64,000 nucleotides of DNA from Cotesia glomerata (Eukaryota > Arthropoda > Insecta > Hymenoptera > Braconidae), in contig NC_058161.1 in NCBI RefSeq assembly GCF_020080835.1, forward strand, positions 23,177,603-23,241,602, written 5' to 3'. This document shows positions 27,701 through 41,900 of this stretch, piece after piece. The translations under genes and the position numbers were made by a program. Positions within the stretch are counted from its first letter, which is position 1; the number at the start of each line of letters is the position of its first letter. The notes under the pieces were generated by a model. The model made no database searches. It saw nothing but the letters and a program-made list of their open reading frames with translations, and was not told the origin of the DNA.

Positions 27701-30700
27701 ATAAGCTCAGCTCTGGTTTCCGGTTCCAGGAACCGAGATACAAAATCTTGGTGGCGCCCTTGTTAATTTAGAATCATTTTTGCTAGGTATTGTTGTATTT
27801 TATTAAATTAATTAAGGGGCCAATGAGCGGGAAAAAAACCCGTTACAACACTGAAATTAAAATAAAATTTTTTTGAATATTCGATACTGCGATCACAGTG
27901 CTGACTGCCGGATCCAATGTAAAACACTCCAAGATCAACAACAATTTATGAATAAAACATTTAATTAAATAAACATTTTCCCGTGGACTGAATTATGAAT
28001 CTAAACCATTCTCGAATCCACCTGAAGACACCAACAAATTTCATCAAAATCGGTCCAGCCGTTTAGGAGGAGTTCAGTGACAAACACACGCACAGATGAA
28101 ATATATAAGGTAGATAACTATTTACTAAATTTTTTACTTAAAGAATTATCATATCAGTTCAAACTTACTCTATTGCAAAGACGAGTAGCAAGTGTTTCGA
28201 TGTGACATTGCCATTCTAATGCACGTAAAAAAAGTAAATGCCAACGTCGTTCTAAAGATCGAGCAACGCGGATTGCTTGGGATTGACGATTTTGTTGATT
28301 CTCTGATTTTTCTTCATTGTTGTCTGAATCGTTTTTGAAATTACATTGTTGTTGTTTGAAAACTCGTTCTCCTAACTTGACGATAGAATTGACTATTCTG
28401 CCATGTGTTTCGATATCCTTTTGTAGAACCTGTAAATAATTATTGAATAAATAAAAAAAAATTTTTTTATACAAATAAATATTTATAGTAAATAAAAAAT
28501 TTGGTTTTGAAATTATTGTTCGTAATTTTTTAGATGTTGAACTTGACGTATTTTCAAGGTTTAAAAAGTCTAAGGTTATTGTAAGTAAAAGTAAACGATT
28601 TTTTAGTATTATAGCTGTTTTTAAATAATATCCAATAGCTCGAAATTTACATATTCTTGGTCGAATCTGCATGTCTTTAAGATTGCAAACTTTCGAATTT
28701 TACGTAAAAATTGTTAACATTTAAATGTTAGTTAACTTCTTTGTTCAATTATGAATCTTGCAAAAAAAAATTACGAAAATTAAAATTTTAATTCGTTTCT
28801 ATAAGATCTGCCGTAATAGTAGTGATTGAGATTTACTTTTATAACCAAAGAATATTATAAACATATTTGAAATAATTATTAAAAAATTAATATATGTCGT
28901 GAATCTAGAAGACTTGAGTTGGATTTTGAGTTGAAACAGAGCAGCTCAAATTTGCTTAGCTTAAAAAATAGGCAGTAATTTCAAAATAATCATGAGTGTA
29001 TTTATATTTATCTATTCACCAGGAATATAGAGGGATATATTGATAATTATTCACAATAAATAATAAGGGGATTAATGTAATTAGTAGTTAGTTAATAAGT
29101 GAAACTAAGATACTCATTTCCGGTTGTAAAACTCAAGGTACGCTAATGTACAGTTTCTAGATCTAGAGGGTTGCCGATGCCAAGTATTCAGTGAATAAGT
29201 CGGAAATCCGTAGTTACTGTAGATATATATTAGGGTGACGCAAAAAAACCGACTTATTTTTTTTTAGTCTCGAGTGAAAAAATGTTAGTTTTTGATGTTG
29301 TAAGAGCCCTCTCCAAAGGACAGCTCAAATAAACATTTTTAAGAGGTCGCTCCAAATTTTTTTAAATTTAAAAAATCGTCAAAAACCGAATTTTTTTTTT
29401 AAATTTTTTTTCTCGTTACGGTATAATTTTATAGACCAAAAAAAATAAGTTTCTGAAAGTTTCAGTTCAAAATTTAAATTTTGAAAGGTCGCTCATAATT
29501 TTTTTTAATTTATTAGTGCATTACTTTAGATTTTTTCGAGCGACCTTTTAATATTCAAATTAAAATTCCATACATTTTTTTTTTTTTATTTAGTACAATA
29601 ATCGATAAAAATACACCACAAGATTAACTAAACATCAAGCACAATACAGAAAACATAATTTATTTTTAATTTAATAATTTTACGAATAAAACGTATCATT
29701 ATATTTAATTGTTTTTTTTCTGATTTCTTAATATTTCGTTTAATTATGATTAGTTTTATAGTAAATAATCTAAAATTACCGCTGTTTCATTTCGTTGAGA
29801 CAGAAATTTTTTCCACTACCGTATGTATTGTTAATGTTAATATATACCTATGGATATATGAGTAAGCACAGGATAACGCTACAGGATCAATAAAGAAGTA
29901 AATATAATCGGTACTGCAATATTTCAAACCTACGCATACATTGAAATCACTATATAATATAACTATACAGTGATTGTTGTGATTATTGGGTGGGAAGTTA
30001 ATAATTTTTTGTATTTTTTAATTTTATTATTGTGAAGTACGGAGATGAAGCGATGTTCACAATTGATGGAAGAAGGGTGTGGTTACAAAAACGATCCGAT
30101 AAAAAATTTCGAAGTTATTAAAAAAAAATAAAAAAAAAACACTTTTTTTTTATTTTTGACGATAACTTTTGAACGGATCAATTGATTTTGACGTAATTTA
30201 TTAAAACTTAAATCTTATTCGATTTTGAAGTGAATTGGTCATACTATTTCAAAGACATTGTGGTATGAATATTCCAAATCGCTTTTCCGATTTTTATCTA
30301 AGTTATCATGTTCAAGTATTACTAACGTGATTATCGATACTAAGTAAAATGATTGTTATAATTTAGTTTGTATACTTATTATTAGTTGCGATATAACTCA
30401 TTGATCGAATTTACTATTCGTCATTGTCATTAGTATTCAAAACAGAAACTTTCTATAGTAGTCAAGAGTTTTTTATTCAAAAAATGCATGAAATTTTAAT
30501 TTTTAAATCCTTTTATGATTACCTTTAATTACCAAACATGACAAGTGAATGCTTAATCATTTTCTCAACAAACTTACTGGAACTTAGTTAATATCCTGTC
30601 CAAGTACCGTTATTTTCTTTTATCTGCCATTTCAGCAAAAAAATGTATATATGTATATACATTCAAAACTTTCACCTATTTAAACAGGTTCAATAATCTT

Positions 30701-32860
30701 GATACAACATATCGTGTGTCTGCATCATACTATAAGGTATTTTTATGACCTACAAGTTAAGGGTAAAACCCAAAAAATATGATTCAAGATAAAATAAGCA
30801 ATTTTATTCTGGACCGTAAGTCTCTATATACGATAAATTCCTGCGGTTGTTATAAGATACTACACAGAAAATATTACTCTACTAATCTGAATAAATCGGG
30901 GCCACTACAAATCATGACTAAAAAAAAAAAATAGAGAAAATGAAATAAATTAGAAGTAGTCACTTTTATTTTTGTTATTTTTATTGGAGATGAACAAGAT
31001 TTTTACGAAATTATAGAATAAGTTAAAGTGGAAAATTTCATATTCTTTAAAAGAAATTTGAAGCCTCTGTGACCTGAGTGACCACTAAGGTCATTTTTTG
31101 CTTCATTAATTTTTTTTGTGATATCTCCTCAATAAATTGACCTAATTTGATTTTTATTGACTTTTTATACTTTATAATCGTTTTATATGTACCATAACTT
31201 CTATATGGGAAAAAATTTCTGGGAAAATTTACGATACAACTATTGTAAAGCTGGACTATACTTTTATTACTATTAATTGTCAAATATTTTAGAAGAAAAA
31301 ATACTATTTATTTATGAAAAAATACGATATTACTATTGTAAAAAGTAAGAGATGAAAATTTCCAGTGCTGCCTCTGTATCTTTCCAATAGAACTATAGCA
31401 AATTTTACAATAGTTGAATTGGAATGTTTCTCAATTAGTGTGAGTGATGGCCGTGCACAGCGCTAGACTCCGAGTTTATGTAAATGTTAAAGGATATGGG
31501 TCTTAGTTTACCTCGGATAGCGTAGAGGGAGAGTCTCTGGCTGCCAACACAGAGTTCTGGGTTCGATTCCCAGATAGCACGAAAATGTCGGTTTCTTTTT
31601 TCGATTACTGTACAGGTACAGGTACCAATTAGTCCAACCTTCTATCTCTCTCCCTCCCTAATATTTCTTTTAAAAAAACCAACTGTGAATTTTTACAATA
31701 GTTGAATTGTAAAGTTCACAAACACATATTGTATAATTTGCTCTATAGTATTCGACTTTTTAAGACTCTTGCTAGTCTTATTTGTTGGATAAAATTTACA
31801 ATAGTAGATCGTAAAAATTACTAAATGAGAAGCATAGTCCACCGTTACTATTTTATTTAATAAAAATTACAATAGTAAAATAGTAAAAACTCCTTCAATT
31901 TTCTTTCCGTGTATTCATTTCATTTGTTTTGACGACAAAGTGGCTTTACTTATCCTAAAGAATTTTAATTTTGTGGTATCAACAAATATCATTTGATTCT
32001 AACAACAATTTTTTTTTAAATTGTAATAGAGCATGCACAGCGTTATTTCATAGATTTTATTTCAGCGTCATATCGTGTTAAGTTAATGCCAAAAATATTT
32101 TTTTTGTAAGTTCAATAACTTGTTTACATTCATATTAAATATGAACGTTAAAAGATTTCTCTGGAAAGTAGTAACTCATTGAGGTTAAATCATATGATGT
32201 TATTAACATCGGTAACTGAGCAAGTTTTATACATAGAAAAAAAAATTTTCAAATCACTAAAGCATTCCGATTGAATATCAAATACCAGTAATCAATGTAC
32301 CGTAAAAACAATACCTCTTTTGTTTATTCTTATTCAGGTATAGTTTTTCTTTATTTAGCGGTTGTTTTACTTTTAAATTACACATTATTAGGGATAAATA
32401 AACCTCAAGTGATCCAGTTAAATTTACAGTTAGCTAATAAATTATTAGCAAAATATAAAAAAATTAGTGTCTAAATATTAATTTTTCATAGTATTCACAT
32501 CAAGGTGATAGTAAAATGATACAAAATTTCATTCAGCAGACGAAATGGAAGTAGATTTTACGGTGTTAACATAAATTTGCAGAATCACTAAAGGGATGCA
32601 ATCGTAAATTTCTATAAAAGTATGAAGATTTGCTAATTATAGCTTATTTAATAAGCTTTCAGATGCAGCTTACGGAAACTTTATAAGTTATATTTAAAAG
32701 TTATTTCCAGAAGAGACAGTAAAAAAGTGATTTTGTTTTATTTTGCATTACCGTCATTTCTAAAACGATTTCCTGATTTGACTCAACTTAATACTTGACC
32801 TCGGAAATTGTCTAAAGAATAAGTAAAGAATTGCAGACGCTATCGTCATTATAAGCCACG

Positions 32861-32949
<89 letters not shown>

Positions 32950-35900
32950 GATTATATATATTGTCCTGAATCGAAAACAAAAAAATTATTGTATGGTTGT
33001 GTTGTGAGGACAAATGCAATGATTAGATTTCGACAAAATCTGCCAATCAGGATAGTTGTTTTGTTATTTTTCGAAAATTAAAAAACTTACTAACTTCACT
33101 CATTTATTATCAGTATCAATCATTTTTGGAATAAGAAATTTATTTTCAAATTAATGTTAATTGATTCAAATTATATTAAATTATACCCCAGATGCTTTTA
33201 AACGAACGAATTATGACATATTTGATGTATGTGATCTTCCTTTCACCGTAAAAATTAGACTGGAAAAGGTTCTTGCATTGAAAATATGTATACAGGTCAT
33301 TCTCTAAACAAAATTTATTTTAAAGGCGAACTCATAATTACTTATTGTTAAAAAAAAAAAAAATTTGATTGCTTACATAAAGATAATTGTAAATATAACT
33401 TTTAAATCGCGAGTTTTGCAGCAATCAAACCGAAACAATCATTACAGAAAAAATATCTTTCATTGTTGCAAGTTACTTTGTTTGTTCTCAAACATTTTTA
33501 AATATTTACTTAGAGGTTTTTAAGTGCCTTTGTACTATTTTTATTCAACGAAATAAATTATAATTTGACATAAAGTAAATTGATATACTTATTGTTGCAA
33601 GAATATTGTTTGATCTTGAATGTTAGTAACAACATTGATTTTAAAGTAAAATGTGTGAATAACTCAGTTGTTGACCATTTGAAAGCTTAAACGCTTTAAT
33701 TGCACGACTCATGATGCGAAGCATCAGGGAGTGCTTTACGATCGAAAAATTTTTTTCGCCTCATTTCGGCAAATATTTTTATTATTATAGTCTTGTTAGT
33801 TTACGGAATCAGTATATTTTGCACACTATTATCAAGATAATTTAATAGAGATCAATTTGGCACTTTTCAAAAATTGATTTAGTGCAATAGAATTAAACGG
33901 AAAAAAACATCAAAATAGGTCAAAAAATTTTCCTATCCGTCATTTATGAAACTCTGAAAACACTGTAACTTGCGAAAAAATGCATTAATTGAGTTAAAAT
34001 TTTTTTTTTTTTTTTTAATATTTTGAAAGAATTGTAGGTCACCGAATGCGAATGGCTAGGTAATTCAGTGTCGTTTATGTAAAATTAATAAAATAAAACA
34101 AAAACCAGAAGATTGTATATCTCTATATATATTGTGTACATTTATCCCACTAGAGGCGCTTGAGCATTATCGTGCTATTTCAGCTGTTTTATATATTTTT
34201 TTCGCATTCTTTATTTTATTAATATTTCATAATTAAATGAGCATTATGAGTCGTGAACTTTTGGATTTTCCAAACTTTTTTACATTGTTTTGTCACTATT
34301 ATGATGCTAATTCAAAAAATATTCTTGTCTATAATTTATTTTACAATATACGAAACCATCAGTATACGTAAAAAGCAAAAAGTTTTGAGAATTAAAACTA
34401 AACTTTTTTCTCATTTTCTAACTCTACTCTTTCTTAATTAGTGAATTAAATAAGTACTTGTGGTTTCCTCTCACTGTTTATATAGGAAAGTGTATACTTA
34501 AATATACTAAAGTGCCGTGAAATAGCTTGAGATAAATAATCTAGCTTACTTTCTCCACTTTTGGTTGTATTATCAACGGTTCTATGATTAATATCTTTAA
34601 AAATCTCTGTGGTTATGAATTTCATGTTGATAATTCGTTTTGATTAAGGGGTATTTTCAATATAGTTAGTGACTATGTAGTTAGATAATCAAATTTATAA
34701 ATTCAGAGGATAACTGACTTTTTAGCCAACATTCTGCAGACATTGAATTTAGAGAGCTCAAATCCTTTACAGGAAGCAAATTATTAACAAAAAACACAAT
34801 TTTGACACAATAATAGGTTGTCTAGATTTGTCTAAAGTTTCGACTACATCTTATACTGGACATTTTGTAAATATAGACTTGTATTTGTTAAGTTCTTAAA
34901 AGACTCTTCTAAACAAGTAGTACGTGAGAAACGATCTCACTCTTAGTTTTCATTTACATTAGTTAAGTGTCAATCATTATAATGAAAAGCTTGGCGTTCA
35001 GTTAAGTATATGCACGAAATAAAGAGCAGTGTGCATACTTATATAAATTACATTTTACATCAGAAATATCCCCACGAAGCAGAATATTTTATCTTGAACT
35101 CTCAATGTTATGTTAGCACATGCTTTTGGAATACTTGGGTACAAGCATACCTACTAATTTAGATCACATTATTCAAAATAACATCTGATATGAAAAATGT
35201 ATTAAAAACGATTAAATATATGCAACTTAAAGAACAGTATGAAAAAAAAAGAATTTAGAAAATTTTAAAGTTAACTGTTCAATCTTCATACTAAAATACA
35301 AAATAACAGTTGTTATTTTATAAAATCATCTAATTAAAGATTATTGTAGCGAATAATAATAATGATTATGATAAGTATAATAATAATAATGCCTAAGGAG
35401 TGAAACAATTTTAATGGACTTTCAGGACGTACTTGGAACATTACCATTATTAATTATATTGATCTGAACGAACTTCTTCCTGTTCCTATTGATCAATTAA
35501 TGACTAGAAATTGATACTCTAAATATTGAAAAATTAATGAGTTAACTCTCAAAATTTTTTTGAAAACTATATAAAATTCATTTCGTTTTCCAGATTTTTA
35601 ACATTTCGCTATCAAAATTAGTAATTTTAAAAAATTAGGAACCCCAAAAAAAACTTTTTTTTAATCTACGAATATTTACGCGCCATTTTAATATATGTTA
35701 CAACTACGGCCAAAAAAAATCCTCGAAATTAGGATACAACATAAATAATATAACGGTCCACGGTCTTGTTGATGCTTATTGGTTTCTATTTCGTTTGAGT
35801 CTAAATAAATCAAATAAACGCAGTCCATTAATGTATGTATATACGTGACTTGAGTCAGTGATCAGCATATTGCATTGATAGCAGAGCGGTTACGTGTTGA

Positions 35901-38900
35901 AATCCAACAGACACCCACGATTTTTATCATCCGATAAAAATATCAAAATCTATTCTCTATTTCTCTAATCAGGTTATAAAATTAGATGCAATCTTTGATT
36001 CCTTTTATTATAATTTTTTTTTTTTTTTAAGTAAGTAATTTTTTCCGTAAATTAACAATGTATAATTATATCGGATATTATAAATTCATTATTAGACAAT
36101 TATGTATAATAAGACAACATCATTCATTCCCAGGGATAGGTCAATAATATATTATAGTATTTAGTTTAAATATTTAGATAAAAATAAAAAATAAAATTAT
36201 TTTTATAAAAATCATTTTTGTTAGAATATGAAAACCAATAAGTGAACCTAATTTTGTAATTGTTGACCTCATAAGACTAACTTATTTTAAAAGGAAGAAG
36301 AGTCTATTTTTTCATATATCTTTAAAACGTTAAGTTGTCAATCTTCATTATAAATTGGTTATTTTCGATACGAAAAAAAAAATAGTCAACATTAATTCTG
36401 TAAATGAATTGACAGAAAGTTCAGTACATCTTATTTAGGGCCCGTTTTTCAATCTGGGATAAAATTTTATTCAATGCTCAAATATATCTTCGTATATCCA
36501 GATTCGGTAGAATCTGGCGCCAAGTTCCGTTCAAATCCGTTGTAAACGGAGCGCCAGACTACCAACTGTGTTTACTGTAAGCAGAACGGTATTTCGAGGT
36601 TGCAAAATTTTATTTAATTATATGGTTCTCCTTTTTCCAAAATAATATATTATAAAAGTAATTTATACTTTATTTTACTGATATTAATTAATTATAATCA
36701 ATTATAACACTTAATTCACTTAAAATTATTAAATTTTATCAGCACAAACTATAGTAAGCCCAGAAATTTCGATCCTGACTTTTTTTCGATGGGGAATATC
36801 AGCGCCACAGACTAGATAAAATAAAAATGTATAGTAATCCTTCCTATAGACACGCAACTACAGTAAAAAGTGATTCATAGCTTGCATCTATGGCCGCCAG
36901 GGTGCACTGGAATTACATCTACATAAACTGTAGCTTTAAGGGGATAGTTTGCAGTAAAAAATGCAGTCAACACGAGATTTAAGTTGTTATCAATTGTAAA
37001 TTTTCATTATAATTACAAAAAATACTAAAATCCGAACAAAAACAGTTTCACTGTAAAAAAGTCGCACCAAGTCCACGTTCATAAGACTATTAGGAAAAAA
37101 TTTTTTTTTCTTTACAAAAGATACAAAATAAAAAAATAAAAAAATCCGAGTAACCGATATGATTGTTTATGATTTTCGGAAATTAAAAAAAATTTTTTTT
37201 TAATTTTAAAAATTAAAAAAAAATTTTAGAACGTACTTGGTGTGCGTCATTGTGTATTTCAATTTTTTTAAAGTCCTAGTAAATAGATTTTACGAATTTC
37301 ATTAAAAGTAAAATATTTTGCAACCGCGCACACTAAATACGTTCTAAAATTTTTTTTTTAATTTTTAAATTTACAATAAAATTTTTTTTAATTTCCGAAA
37401 ATCATAAACAATCATATCGGTTACTCGGATTTTTTAATTTTTTTATTTTGTATCTTTTTGTAAAGAAAAAAAAAAATTTTTTTTCCTAATAGTCTTATGA
37501 ACGTGGACTTGGCGCGACTTTTTTACAGTGAAACTGTTTTTGTTCGGATCTAGATATACTGGCAATAATAATTTTATCCTGCATAAAATTTTATTCCACA
37601 TTGAAAAACTGGCTCTTAAGATTAAAAAAAATTTTAATCAAAATTATTATTATTATTATTATTATTGAAGTAAATTTTTTTAAATATACTCAAATAATAT
37701 ATTTTTTTTATTCAGAAGTTATAATTAATAATAAAATCATTCATTTTAAATAATTATTTTTAGGCTCGTTCAAGGTAATTGTTCAACAAATAAGTGTATT
37801 AAGTTTAGTCAAGATATGATAAGGATTATAGGTGCAATCAGTGTTTAGACATAATATTCAATCTTTTTATTCACATTAGATTATTATAATTGCTAATTCT
37901 CTCATTCACTCATTCTGTTGCACTATTACAATAAATGAGATTGTTGGGAGTGAATTGCTTATAAATATGTTAAAATTTTTTTGTAAATTTCAACTTATTT
38001 ATGAAAAATTTACTTTCAAACTTGACTATAGACTCGACCTAACTTAGAGGAAATTTGCAAATCAAATTACAAAAATCATACTTTTTACTATTTTAAAAGG
38101 TTATTAATTCTTAATTACTTTAATCGCTCATTTTCAAGCTCATTTAAAGTATTGCCCATAAAAAAAGTATGATAAATTTCATGAAGACCCGTTAAAAGTT
38201 GTGGGCGCAATTTCATCTACAAGCCACGCTGTATATACTTCATATGTGTACATACATGCAAACATTTTTTAACCAATGATGATGTTTCTGAAACGTAACT
38301 ATTAAAGAGATGATAAGACATACTTTCAACTGACTTCTATTATTAAAGCAAATGTAATAGATAGTTTTCTATGAAATCTACCTGATAATTATATCACTTA
38401 TATTATCTTGTGAAGAGAATCCTATTCTAAATCCTACTTCGAACTAGCTGATATAATAAATAAACTTGTTTTCAAGTGACTTTTACAATATACATTTTAA
38501 CGTAACGTTAAATGCTTCTTTTAAAAGGTCAGAAACATGGCTTCTTATCTTAATGAAAATCATTTTACTTCTAATAGAGATGTTTTTTTTCTTTTAGCTT
38601 TATACAAATAGAAATTTTTCTTATATTCAAGATTTTTACCTTAGACTTAAATCTCATTTAAAGTTTAGTAAAAATCAACAGGTTTTTTTTACTTTGTGGG
38701 GGTAATAAATTTTACAAAACAAAAAGACCATAATAAATGGATGATTTTGCAACGATGTCAACTTAATAAATGGCATTTTATCTATAAACGTGCTTTTAAA
38801 GTCATCGTTTCTTGTTATACGATCCGGAATTGAGTGAACTCACTCGACCTTAAGCGACTGACTTCAATAACCGCGAATGTCGTCTAAGTATGTAATCTGT

Positions 38901-41900
38901 ATCCACGTGTTCTAGTATTTATTCGTCGAAGGAAGTAGGAAATTTTTTCTGTTTGTTTTTTAACTTTTCTTTTCGATTTTTTTTTCTATCAGCCTTGCGA
39001 TACAAAATATATATGTCTGATTTAAGGTATAGTAAATGAAACCTTTCTTCATTTTTTTACAGTTTTATAAGATTAAAGATTAGCATATGTGATAAGCAAT
39101 ATGCCGATAACGTTAAAAATTCAGCTGAAAAATGAACTTACCACAGTTTATTCTACTGAATTCAAAACATGAACACACTTTTCCACTTAATTTACGGAGA
39201 TAAAAAATATTCAATCTAATCCCAAAAATATATTTTTTCGATAACTATTCTAACAATTATTTATAAGCGACAAATGGATGTAAATGAGGTCGATGCCCAG
39301 CCGCCAACGCATTTTCTGAAGATTTTTAAACTCTTGGCTTGAATCCGAAGCCTCTGAGAGTTCTGTACTTGTTCTTCCTAGAAAGACTTGCTGAGCCGAT
39401 CAGTATACTGCTTGAATACTCTTACTTTACTTCTTTTAGTCGGACATGTTCAAAAAGTTATGCAGTGGTCAAAGAAATTTCAATTTATTTTTTAAACATT
39501 TTTTTAACTCCAAAAATCTTCGAAAATATGTTTGGAGCCAAACAAATCGAATTTACATTTAAGTAAATATTTAGTGGTATTTTTTCAATTATTTTGTCCA
39601 TTATTGAAACTTGAATTTAATAAAAAAAGTTATTCACATGTTTAATTGCCATATTTATTTATTTAATTAAGCCCAATAAAGTTCATTTAAATTAGACGAT
39701 CCTGGGTAAAAAATCTCAAGATAACCGGCATTATTTCAAAACTTTCAAATAACTTTAATATTAAAGAGTCCTTTGACTAATATTAATGGTTTAAAAAAAT
39801 CCTTATGACTAAAATTAATTCTAAAACAATTAAACTTTATCATAGTATGAATCACACAAATAAAGTAAAAATATTTTATAGACTGATAAAATAGTTCACA
39901 AAGCACCGACGGCTGTAAAACGGTTACTCTGGCCAACAAACTTGAGTTAGCGTCGCTCTACTCTATAACTACCAGTATAAACGTAGACAACCGAACAGCT
40001 TGCCTCGGCAAACATCGGGTTCAGACTTGGAGAATGCCTAGCAATTCTCCCTACTCTTTTTTCTCTTCCTTTAGTGAGATCACCATATTGTATTTTGTGT
40101 CCGATTCTTTTAGTATGTTATAATGTAATGAACAAATCTTCCTATTATTACCCATAAACAACTGGAATGATGTCCTTGTAAAACACATGGTACGATCTTA
40201 TAGATCCTAAAAATCTATAGAATAAAGAAGCCTTTAGATCCAATCTACTCGTGAAAGTAAAACTATTTTTACTTAAATTTTTTTTTCATAATATTTCCGG
40301 TTTGAAACAGAGAAATTTCAATTGAAATTACTAGACGCAGAGTAAATTTTTTCAAAAAAATTAAAATTCAACTTTTTCTCGAGAAAAAAAAACCCTTTTA
40401 CCAAATGTGAAGAAAGAATGGATACGTCAAAGTCACCTGCAGAAATACTTTTTTTTTGTTTCTTTACTCTGCTATATAAAACTAAATAATAATATGTGGT
40501 AAACTTGTATGTGTGCCACTGAGCTCTCTTTAACACGCAAACACATGCCATAAGTAATATTGGTCACAATAATATAATGTGCCTGCACGTGCCTGGTTCT
40601 GAATTCGCTTGTTTTTATTAACCAGTTACATGATGTTCGAAGGATAAAATTACGTTAGTAAATATATTATTTGTTTTTATCAATTTTCATAAATTAAACC
40701 CTGACTGATATAATCTATTTAAAAAAAATGAAATCTATATTAAATATTTATTCATCTGCAAAAGAAAATACGGAAAACAGTTAATCTATCCCTGGAACTT
40801 ACGACATCTATTTTCGATCTCAAAGTATTTGAAATAGTATGAAAAAATTGAAGCAAAATAGGCTTTTAGAAGCAAAATGATTTTCTTATAATTTCTGACA
40901 TTTGAAAAAGAAAATTATTGGCAAGATAGAATTCTGTAATTTTTTGATTCCATCAGATGTTTGAGAAAAGCATTGTAAATGTTTTTTGTCACTAAAAAAA
41001 TGAGTAAGGAGTAAATTGAACACACATAGTTAACGTTATCCATCCTAAAATTAAAAACCATAAAGATGCTTAAAAAAAAAAAAAAAAAAAAAAAAAACAT
41101 AGTGTAAAAAAAAATAGTTTGTGAGAAGCCTATTTCGTCCGACATTATAAGTTTTAATTTTTAACTTTCCGTCGCACGAATTTTTTATACTGTCTTACTC
41201 GCACACATTCAACGTCTTATACATAGGTCAAGAAGTATTTTGCGAGAAATCTTTCTATAGTGCGAGTGACGGTAGGTTAACGGCTGCAGCATAATGAAAC
41301 CAAATCCGTATCCAGAGACAAAAAAAAAAAGTTTGGTCACTATAATTTTTTTTTTTTTACCTCCCACCTCTCCTACTAATTAGTGAGATATTTAAGCTCT
41401 TTGAGCTTAAAACTATGGATTGTAAAGTTTTTTTTTCAAATTCTCAAACTTAAAAATGTAACCCAGATACATTTTAAACACTTCAAGCTCAAAAATTTGG
41501 AAGTAATGAGAAAAAAATTTTTTTTCAAACAAATGAGTAGTCGAACAGAATTTTTTTATTTCATTCAAAATAATTTCAATCTTACGCAATATTTTCTTAG
41601 TTCAAATGACCCTTCCGCTCTGTATAGACTTACAAATAACGATATCTACTAAGTAGTTGTTTCTTAATAGAATTGAAAGTAAAATTATTACAATACACGA
41701 TGAAAGTTAGATCTATGTTTGAAAAGATTAATGAAAATATACATGTGCTACTAAAGAGCAGCTGTTTAGTGTATAGTCAATGATCACAATAAAAATAAAG
41801 ATTTGTCGGTGACTCCCGTAACTTAAGTTTGTAACATTATTTATTATTCTTTTATTTGTATTACTTACACACGTCTAGTAAAGCTCAACAAAGCGATACC

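Larger units (their letters stand above)
25718..27847 (+). mobile_element. Solo LTR, 2,130 bp, with ACAC target duplication
   Basis: Begins TGTAACAGGG and ends CCCGTTACA (TG..CA, with inverted ends TGTAAC). It is flanked by ACAC on both sides (25714-25717 and 27848-27851). No open frame of note. Inside are two hairpins with a shared loop (25989-26025, 26118-26156), a hairpin tandem array (27141-27520) and AATAAA-like polyadenylation sites near 27620-27650. A 4-base duplication fits Ty3/Gypsy or similar elements. The length is unusual for an LTR; a LARD-like or deleted element is the alternative. Confidence 0.7.
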
